From Branchiostoma lanceolatum (Eukaryota > Chordata > Leptocardii > Amphioxiformes > Branchiostomatidae): a DNA stretch of 64,000 nucleotides. Below, one piece after another: positions 57,201 through 64,000 of the stretch (the stretch's first letter is position 1; each line of letters opens with the position of its first letter). The stretch covers positions 2,772,883 through 2,836,882 of the forward strand of contig NC_089732.1 in assembly GCF_035083965.1 (NCBI RefSeq), given 5' to 3'. Below the pieces are notes generated by a model that had not been told where the DNA came from, made no database searches, and was given only the letters and a program-made list of their open reading frames with translations. The translations under genes and the position numbers were made by a program.

Positions 57201-60200
57201 CCTGAAGGGTAGGTGGGAGATATGGCGGTAGGGACATGTCCAGTTCGAACATAGGACAGTAGCTATAGGGACATGTCCAGTTCGGACATTGAATACTGTA
57301 GTACGTTAAGGACATAGAATAGTAGAGACATGTGCAGTTCGACAATGATGGCAGAAGGCACAAATGTGAAAACGTTCGAAGAAACAGTGCTAGGACAAGT
57401 ATCAGAAATATGAGAGGGGAAAACATTATTTCCATTCTTTTCTTTAATTCTTCGTTTGGCTTCCTGGGCTACATTGGTTAAAGTTTCAAAATCAAACTGA
57501 CATAATGAGACCTGCCAACAGAAAAAGGAAGAAAATGATACTAGTATATCATCGTCTGCGATCTTCCAGATGAATATATCAAGGGTTCTTGGTTATTTAA
57601 ATGTGGTCTGGGGGACCTCATTGTGTTTTCTCATGAGCTCAATGAAATCAATGCACTAACAGACTCCTTTACTTCCCCCGGAAGCGGAAATTGCGTCACC
57701 GGAAGACCAGCTGGACCTGGCGCTGGACTGGAACACGAGCGGCGTCGCCTGGCAGGACGAAATCTTCACCCGGAACCGGATACGGAAACTGCAGGTCGGC
57801 ATCACTTTGATGAGTTTTGTTTCCAAAACGCTCACATGCAGAGAGCTCTGTTTGTTGCACTCTAGTGACGCTGACACTTGTTAGAAGTAGATATCCTGTG
57901 CATAAAACAAATCCCAAAAATCTTATTTTATACTAGCTCACAACAGGCATAATGCTTTTAAAACCAGTGCATTGCGATATATCAAAGGTAAAACTTCTCA
58001 CTTGCTCGAGACAATACCAAATCTGACGTGAATCGAAGGCATGCACGCAAAGTTCGCACAGGTGTGTTTGTCGCTGCATAGTTCGCTGCTTACCTTTCAA
58101 CTCAATTCATCTTCAAATAAAGTTTTCACCGAGGTCTAGTCTCCTGTATAACATCACCAGCGTTCTTTTCTTGCAGAGTGTGAACAAAGACCCATATATG
58201 GTCATGGCGCTGCTGCAGGATAACGCTGAGGTTGTAGAGATGCTCCTGGACAACGGGATGCACCTGGCGACATTCCTCACCCAAAAGAGGCTCACGGAAC
58301 TGTACAGCAAAGTGAGCTGTTATTATAGATTATGATCTAGCCAGACTGTGTGGACTAATCGCAAGCCTCCACTTCTGCCAATTATTCTGCTATGATGTCA
58401 TGACTTATAAGCATCTCAGGTCAATTAAGACCTGTCACAGTTTCTATCGAACGTGGACATTGCGTTTGGACTATTCCATTTTCCAACCCAGGGGAAGGGT
58501 TACTAGTACTATCGCTATGCATTTTTACGGAATTTCAAAGCTTTCATACGCTGGTGATTGGGATGAGTTTCAATGTCTTCTTCACATGGTCTGTGATTAT
58601 GGACAAGGGTCTGACGGTACAGACTGCCTAGCACTTATGACCAATGGCTGACGTCACGTATCTTTGAAGTCACGTGATCTAGGTGATGGGTCACTTGAAT
58701 TATTAGATTTCAGTACTATGTAAAATATAATTAGAAGGATGGACTTTCGTGCTAACCTCGTATCAAATTTGTAGCTTCTCAATTTGTAGTGCGTATTAGT
58801 TTAAAAATCCTTTATTCAATCGTATCAAATGGTTTATACCGAAAGGCTGTGTACGGAAGAGGCGATGACGGAAGCTCGACGACGCTGAACAGACTGATCG
58901 AGGAAGAAATGAACAGTCGGCATCCAGAGCAGCACACAGACCTGCTGGACCTGGCTGACGTGGATGACGTCATCTGTAACCGGCTTCTGGAAAGTCAGAT
59001 GAAAACAATGCTGAGGTTTGTGCTCGGGGATTAAATCAGGGCATCGTTTGCATGGTAACGACATAATGATTTTTGGGGAAGGTATTGGGTAGTCTCCAAC
59101 CAGACCCAATAGATTGCAAAGACCGTATCCAACTGGAAGAAGGAGCTTGTAATGCAATCTAAAGTTGCGAAACGTACTTCCTCTGCCAGTTTGATACGGT
59201 CTTTATGCAACCTATAGATCTGCTTGGAGATTAGGTATTGGGAACCTTTTTTCAGAAATCATTTAAAAAGAGACGTGTAGGAGTTCACAACTGGACAGTT
59301 TCTTCTGTACTTATAGGCAAACGTGGATATTATTTATTGAGGTAGACGAAAGTTAGTCTTCATGAGAATGTGGCGGTTGTGTAGACCCTTGCAGTGATCG
59401 CTACTCCATGTTCGTTTCCTGACGGCCTGAGTGAGAGAAGGGATCAGTTTTTTCTGTTGCACAGTAGAATGCACGGTGCGTACCCGTGTACATGCACCTT
59501 GTCTTGACGTGTAATTGAACCATGGTTGAGGTGGACCTACTTTTTCATAGGTACTACTCTGTATCCTGATAGACTTTTATGTAAAACGACGTTCAAATGT
59601 TACTGATATTATCACATGACGTTGTTGCCCCGACAGAATGACAGGAGACGGCTCCAGGAACGATAGTGATGATGATGATGACAATGACGATGATGATGAT
59701 GATGATGATGAAGATGGCGTGCCTGAGAGGGACCTGTTCATCTGGTCTGTCCTGACGACGAGAAAAGCGACAGCCCGCTTGCTGTGGAGAAGAGGAACCG
59801 ACCAGATTGGTAACTGTATATGTTATAAAGTACGTCAGTAAAGCAGTCAACCTCAGTTGAGGTGACGGCTTCGCCACGACTCGCGTTTTTGGCCAAGCAC
59901 ACTGGGTCACCCCTACATTTCTCGATAAGTGCGGAGGTTTGACATTTGAGGCTTATGCCGGAAACTCCCTCATACAGGGGGCCGCCGGCTTAACGTCACC
60001 ATCCGAAATGACGAATGCAATCCGGCATGTCCGAGCTGTAGTCGTGAACTCGGGCCCCAGGATCCACAGAATTTGATCCAGATCTAGATAAACGATATAC
60101 TGTGTTTGTATCTGTTTCGTTTGTATTGCATACCCGGTAAACCGTCGCATGGTGTAACACACCAGGTTTGGACTGAACAGTACAAGCTGCAAGGGGCAGA

Positions 60201-63200
60201 TTTCATTTGATCCACTCACACCGGGAAGTACCCTCTCTTATCTTGTGGTGGGTTCTTTTACATGCTTGAGGTGTGGCTCCCCTCAAACACAGGCACTGCA
60301 TTTACCGTTCTATCCGAGGAATGTCCCTAACCTAAGCTAGGTACTCATTTTTAGTCGAGTGAGGAAATAGGTGACTGAGGAAATAGATGTAAAGTGCCTT
60401 TTCAGGGCACAACATCAGGGCCTGTCAGAGATTCGAACTCAGTACCTCCAGGTTCTGCGTCAACAACCCTGACCACAAGGCCTCAGTGCCACCGTAATAT
60501 ATATCATATCATATGTATACATTAGGGTGTTGCCCAACGGGTTATGCTCTTACCCTGTGATACAAGCAGGTAAAATTAACGAAGATTTCCCCCAAATTCG
60601 TGACTATCCTATGTTTTCTTCGCATCAGCCACGGCGCTTACAGCCAGCAAGATGCTGAAAGAACTGTCTTCTCTGTCCAAGGCTGAGGGACAACTGGACG
60701 AGCACAAGCACCATGAGAGTCTCGCTGAGTAAGTTGTGTATTCATTAGTTCAGACGAGCAGTAGCTAGTTGAATTACTTCTGTGTACATGGCGGTGTCTG
60801 TGTTTGGCTGTGTGTGTCTGTTTGTGTTTTAGCATAGGCCGACCAGCATAACTGAAGTAGCTATGGATGGCTTATCATAATATTTTGTATGTTGGTAGGA
60901 CTTGGGTGGGGAGGTAAAGGTAAAGTATAGGCCTGGTGGCGTTTCTTGGTATTGCAGTGGCAAATTTTGCTCTCGTATCTTTAATCCTGGACATGCTTAC
61001 AGTCTTGACTTTTTGTGGCAGATAGCTTGAGATGTAAGGAAAAAGCAGTATAGGTTTGTGAGTTGAATTAATTGAAAATCCCAATTTTCCTGGTATGAAA
61101 ACTGTAGCTGGAGACGGACGCCACTGGTTTTCGTTTTCGTACCCTTTGTCCTGGACATGTTTACGGTCGTGATATTTATCTGGCAGATAGCTTGAGATGT
61201 CAGAAAAAAAGTGGTGTAGGTTTGTAGCCTGGAATCCAAACCTATTATAGCTCCCGAGTGTCCTCCCGAGTCCCGAATACTTGCGGAGACTCGGGAGCTA
61301 TAAAAGGTTTGGATTCCAGGCTAGTAGATTTTTGAGTTGATTTAATTGAAAATCCCAATTTTCTGGTGTGAAAACTGCAGTCAGCTGGAGAAGGACGCCG
61401 CTGGAGTGATGGACGAGTGTTACCGGCTGGACCCTCGGCGGACCCTCGGGCTCCTGACGCGGCCGCAGCCCCGCTGGGGAGAGGGCTCCTGCATGGCTAT
61501 CGCCAACTCCGGCAAGCACATGGCGTTCATGAGCCACGCCGCCTGCCAGACCAACCTCAACAGGGTGTGGTTCGGCCACATGGAGTGGTTCACTCCGCTC
61601 TGGAAGGTGGGACTCCACGCTTCAACTTTCTTTGACACTTTTACTGGACCATCGGCTGGTTCAAAACAGAAAATTTACCATGAATATAGTATCTTTTCAT
61701 GACAAAGGAGTAACAAAACAGCCGACGTTTCGATGACCGTCTGTCACCTTTTTCAGAGCAATAATGGCTGGTTCACTTTGCACTGCAGCTAGGTGGCAAT
61801 GCTTTCAATGCAGTCCCAAACGTTAAGTATTGTCGCATTCATGGATATCAGAAAGTGGGCCCCATCATTTATTCGTCCGCTCGTTCAGACCCTTGCAGTA
61901 CCTAGTACCTTGTAGACCGTAGTGGCACATAGGGTAGCCAGTTTTCTTGCTGTTTCAGTATCAGGATATATTTCTACAAGGACGGGTTGCTAACCCTCCC
62001 TCTTTGACGTGCTCGAGGCACGTCCTCGAACACGGAACCCCCATTTTACGTCCCTTATACGAAAGACGCATGCAGACCCGACCGAGATGTCCTGACCCAG
62101 GATTGAACCGGGGTTTCCCAGTGAAAAACTAATTTGAACCACACACAGTTTTTACCCGGCAAGCCATTTTTGCATCCGTTAAGTTTTCAGCTTACATGTT
62201 AGAAAGGTTTTCTAGCTAGAATTTACACTTTTTCCTTTTCCGTCAGGTAATCCTTTCACTGATCTTTTTTCCCGTCACTGTCTTCACCATCACCTTCACC
62301 GATGACGTCAGAAGGACCGTTCGGACGGTCGGCTGTTCTCCCGCGCATGCGCACTCTTGTGGTATCAGGAGGTATCTCCGAGCCATATACCACTACCAGA
62401 CCGCACCTATTACCAAGTTCTACTACACCGTGGTACGTACGAACTACCCGGAGTCCTTAAGTGAGCGCGATTGCCTAAGTTATCGGAATCAACATCATCT
62501 TCATCTTTCGTCCGGATTTACTGAACCTGTGAGTCCAGTGTCTCTAGGAATCAACATGAGCGTTCATACCTCACGATTCATTGTACATAAAGATGCATTG
62601 AAGTTGTACATTTGGTCAGTGTGATATATTGAATATTCGTACAATTTAGATTGTTGTGTTTGGGTAATGGTTAGGTTGTTTGGACCCAAACTAATTAGAA
62701 TCACCTGACTTGCCATCGATGTCCTCACTCTATCCGGATGCTAACTTACCGTTTTGACTTTTTGTTAAACAGATGTTCTACGTCGTGTTCCTGATGCTCT
62801 TTAGCCTGTTTCTGCTGACCGACCTCCTGAATGACATCATCAGCCCTTCGGAATGGTTCCTGGCAGCGGTGATGGGTGTGCAGCTACTGGACGAGATCAG
62901 ACAGGTGATTGTCATTGAAGTTCATCTCTGTTGGTATGTAACATCATGGAACAGATTTTACTGGTTTTCCTCAGGATGTTCAATGAAGGTTGATGGGCCA
63001 ATCAGAGCTTTTGGGGCAAACTTGTTTCTCTCCTTAATTCCCCTCGATGAATACTACATTGACTCTGTTATAGCCTTAGCTAGCCTGGGTGCCATCCGAT
63101 TACTAATAATCACTACCCTGAAAAGATGGCAACCAGGCTAGCTGGTGTTTGGACGCAATTTAAGATTGATCTGGACTAGAATCAAATTCCAAATGTAGCT

Positions 63201-64000
63201 GAAGGTAGATAAATCTATAATAAAATAATATAATAAAAATCAAACCGCTCCTTTTCCATTCCTTACAGATCGTGTCCCAGGACGCGCGCAGCTGGTTACG
63301 AAAGCTTCAGGTCTGGCAGAGCGACGTTTGGAACCGCATGGACGCCGCCATCTTGGTCACCTTCTTCCTGGCCTTCGGCCTGCACTGCGGGCTGGGGGGC
63401 GGCGGCATGGCGGCCGTGAAGGTGGTGTACTCCTGCGCGCTCATCCTGGCGTTTTACCGCCCGCTGCAGATGTTCTACGTCCACGAGAAAATAGGACCGA
63501 AGATCATCATGATCCGAGAAATGGTAAGGGGTAGATTTGAGTACCGTACATTGAGCCAACATTCATACATTTTGAAAATGGTCTGAGTTGTTCTGTCAGC
63601 GATTAGCGTCTTTGTATTGCAGTGGGATAATATTTCCCTTCGATGCAAGTACCTTAAGTGGGAAGGATAAAGAAGTCCCTCCAAAACACATCCCAAGATA
63701 CGCTGACAGCATGCTTGCTTAAAAAAGCCTTCATGTTTGTAGACAAATACATGTATGCTTTCCTACACGCCTTAACCGTCATAACACTAGTAACGCGCCA
63801 TTTTCCTACCGTCTACTAACTCCTCCATTGTGTCCTCCAGCTTCAGGACCTCTTGATCTTCCTGAGTTTGATGGTTGTGTTCGTCCTGGCGTTCGGAGTC
63901 GTGCGGCTGGCGCTACTCTCACCAAACAGCCCGCTGAGCTGGAAGCTGTTTGTGGACGTGGTTCGGGTTCCCTACTGGCTCATGTACGCGCAGCTGCTGA
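51236..64000 (+). CDS. TRPM-family cation channel (N-terminal part; runs off window)
   Basis: Nineteen exons are visible: 51236-51271, 51842-51889, 52159-52254, 52654-52831, 53393-53562, 55034-55235, 55831-55990, 56498-56639, 57136-57208, 57685-57794, 58177-58311, 58846-59015, 59637-59809, 60629-60728, 61381-61606, 62247-62432, 62773-62904, 63269-63523 and 63841 onward. They give about 917 residues in one frame. The TRPM homology region shows [59 protein letters not shown] and [17 protein letters not shown]. Ankyrin-like segments follow ([23 protein letters not shown]). Membrane segments begin at [17 protein letters not shown] and reach [20 protein letters not shown] (S4-S5 linker and S5). 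The pore lies beyond the window. The start Met-Met at 51236 has an in-frame stop just upstream. Subfamily is uncertain, perhaps TRPM2/8-like. The exon boundaries at 55235, 55990 and 58846 are the least sure. Confidence 0.9.
52250..52455 (+). mobile_element. SINE-like element, family C
   Basis: AAAGAACCCAACACACTTAT and GTGCTTGGCCAAAAACGC match the copies at 26912-27016 and, reversed, 14310-14455 and 59846-60030. Its start overlaps the donor of the TRPM exon ending at 52254 or lies just after it. Confidence 0.65.
53288..53360. repeat. (TTGA)n(TTGG)n microsatellite
   Basis: TTGA then TTGG tetranucleotides lie about 30 bases upstream of the TRPM exon acceptor at 53392. Confidence 0.95.
53496..54650 (+). 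repeat. Higher-order tandem array of a TRPM exon 3' half
   Basis: After the true exon (ending 53562), five copies of its last part start at 53718, 53915, 54139, 54336 and 54570. Each has an upstream CTCAG or CGCAG, then TTTGGCAACGTG, then the codons for [16 protein letters not shown], then a GTGA donor. Spacing is 197, 224, 197 and 234, so the real period is a two-copy block of 421 bases. Each mini-exon is 69 bases, in phase 0 at both ends. Confidence 0.95.
54838..54975. mobile_element. Imperfect hairpin element
   Basis: GGGGGAGCGCTGATTTGCAA and TTGCAGTTTAGCGCTCCC are inverted, and GGTTCTCTAATGCCGGG pairs with CCCCGGCATTTTGAGAA at the centre. The centre resembles that of the hairpin at 39165-39506. 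Confidence 0.7.
56060..56250 (+). mobile_element. tRNA-derived SINE, family A
   Basis: CCATAGCTCTAATGTTAGCA is the A-box region and GGGGCTGCACACGTATTTCG is the shared body. Same family as 298-612. It lies in a TRPM intron. Confidence 0.75.
56320..56410 (+). repeat. Intronic copy of an exon 5' edge (TRPM)
   Basis: TTTTTCTCAG|TGAGCACTTGAAGCTTG (junction at 56360) repeats TTTCCCCAG|TGAGCTCTTGAAGCTGG at 56497/56498 about 150 bases later, with matching upstream intron. The copy keeps an acceptor but diverges after about 60 exon bases. Confidence 0.88.
59090..59233. mobile_element. MITE with 9-bp target duplication (copy 3)
   Basis: The ends TAGTCTCCAACCAGACC and GATCTGCTTGGAGATTA are imperfect inverted copies. 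The flanks repeat GGTATTGGG at 59081-59089 and 59234-59242. Inside, AAAGACCGTATC pairs with GATACGGTCTTT. It lies in a TRPM intron. Confidence 0.9.
59660..59715 (+). repeat. Coding (GAT)n repeat, poly-Asp in TRPM
   Basis: GATGATGAT with a few GAC and AAT codons encodes an acidic run ([16 protein letters not shown]) inside the exon at 59637-59809. Confidence 0.92.
59846..60200 (-). mobile_element. SINE-like element, family C (reverse) and adjoining repeat
   Basis: TTGGCCAAGCACACTGGGTC and, further on, ACGTCACCATCCGAAATGAC match reversed blocks at 52250-52455. The 60100-60180 part holds CACACCAGGTTTG, as in the family B tail. Confidence 0.6.
60205..60495 (-). mobile_element. SINE, family B (reverse orientation)
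   Basis: GATCCACTCACACCGGGAAG, GTGGTGGGTTCTTTTACATG and AGATTCGAACTCAGTACC follow the same order as 47128-47400. The last block is the reversed B-box. Confidence 0.75.
60985..61130 (+). repeat. Upstream copy of an exon 5' edge (TRPM)
   Basis: AATCCCAATTTTCCTGGTAT, GAAAACTGTAG and CTGGAGACGGACGCCACTGG repeat the acceptor region and start of the exon at 61381, where the text is GAAAACTGCAGTCAGCTGGAG. The preceding intron (GGCAGATAGCTTGAGATGT) is duplicated too. Confidence 0.85.
61225..61323. mobile_element. Hairpin MITE with TAGCCTGG ends
   Basis: TAGCCTGGAATCCAAACCT and AGGTTTGGATTCCAGGCTA are inverted, and the interior is nearly palindromic (CTCCCGAGT). Flanks GTAGGTTTG and GTAGATTTT share 7 of 9 bases. 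It interrupts the duplicated intron block of the TRPM gene. Confidence 0.88.
61721..61756 (-). ncRNA. Hammerhead-like segment of a dispersed element (candidate)
   Basis: On the minus strand: CTGAAAA, GGTGAC, a loop, GTCATC, GAAACGTCGGC. Stem II can form, and GAAACGTC is typical of Penelope-like element ends. The first core box deviates (CTGAAAA for CTGANGA). Confidence 0.4.
61915..62145 (-). mobile_element. tRNA-derived SINE, family A (reverse orientation)
   Basis: Reversed tail (TTCTTGCTGTTTCAGTATCA), body and B-box side (GGATTGAACCGGGGTT) match 6112-6362. It lies in a TRPM intron. Confidence 0.75.
63081..63140. mobile_element. Small inverted element with TAGCCTGG ends
   Basis: TAGCCTGGGTGCCATC and GATGGCAACCAGGCTA are inverted with a short A+T-rich centre. 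No target duplication is visible. Confidence 0.75.

Overview
This window is eukaryotic, intron-rich genomic DNA. The mixture of animal genes, compact introns, very many short tRNA-derived and hairpin repeats, and minisatellites that span exon-intron borders points to an invertebrate deuterostome, most probably a lancelet (Branchiostoma). The species call is an inference from gene content and repeat style; no marker gene proves it.

Seven protein-coding genes can be assembled exon by exon, with reading frame kept across every junction. In order they are: (1) the 3' half of MSH5, a meiotic MutS homologue (+, 168-6569, 5' end outside the window); (2) a motorless protein made of a myosin-VII-type MyTH4-FERM module (-, 19844-8323, 15 coding exons, about 756 aa); (3) a fatty-acid/sterol hydroxylase of the FAXDC2 type (-, 28680-24126, 6 exons, 289 aa); (4) a type II membrane C-type lectin with a mucin-like stalk, an EGF-like module, a PAN/apple-like module and a CTLD (+, 33168-37923, 8 exons, 592 aa); (5) deoxyhypusine hydroxylase DOHH (-, 43051-40534, 4 exons, 313 aa); (6) C9orf72 (+, 44237-48757, 9 coding exons, 462 aa), head to head with DOHH; (7) the 5' part of a TRPM channel gene (+, from 51236 past the window end, 19 exons visible). 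The genes do not form one pathway; they are ordinary neighbours on an animal chromosome. MSH5 and the MyTH4-FERM gene converge, FAXDC2 and the lectin diverge, and DOHH and C9orf72 diverge from about 1.2 kb apart.

The most striking signal is not a gene. In at least six of the seven genes, the edge of an exon together with its splice site has been copied into the adjacent intron (or past the stop codon), once or many times. At least fourteen separate cases are visible. They include a 49-bp triplication of a donor in MSH5, about a dozen acceptor copies in FAXDC2, a 421-bp higher-order repeat carrying five extra copies of an exon 3' half in TRPM, and decayed copies of the last exon of C9orf72. 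The copies keep AG or GT dinucleotides, so the region is full of potential cryptic splice sites.

The intergenic and intronic DNA also holds short hairpin elements with 9-bp target duplications (one with its empty site elsewhere in the window), a second hairpin family ending in TAGCCTGG, several tRNA-derived SINE families, non-LTR retrotransposon 3' remnants, and dispersed segments with a hammerhead-ribozyme-like layout. No functional tRNA, rRNA, CRISPR array or prokaryotic feature was seen.
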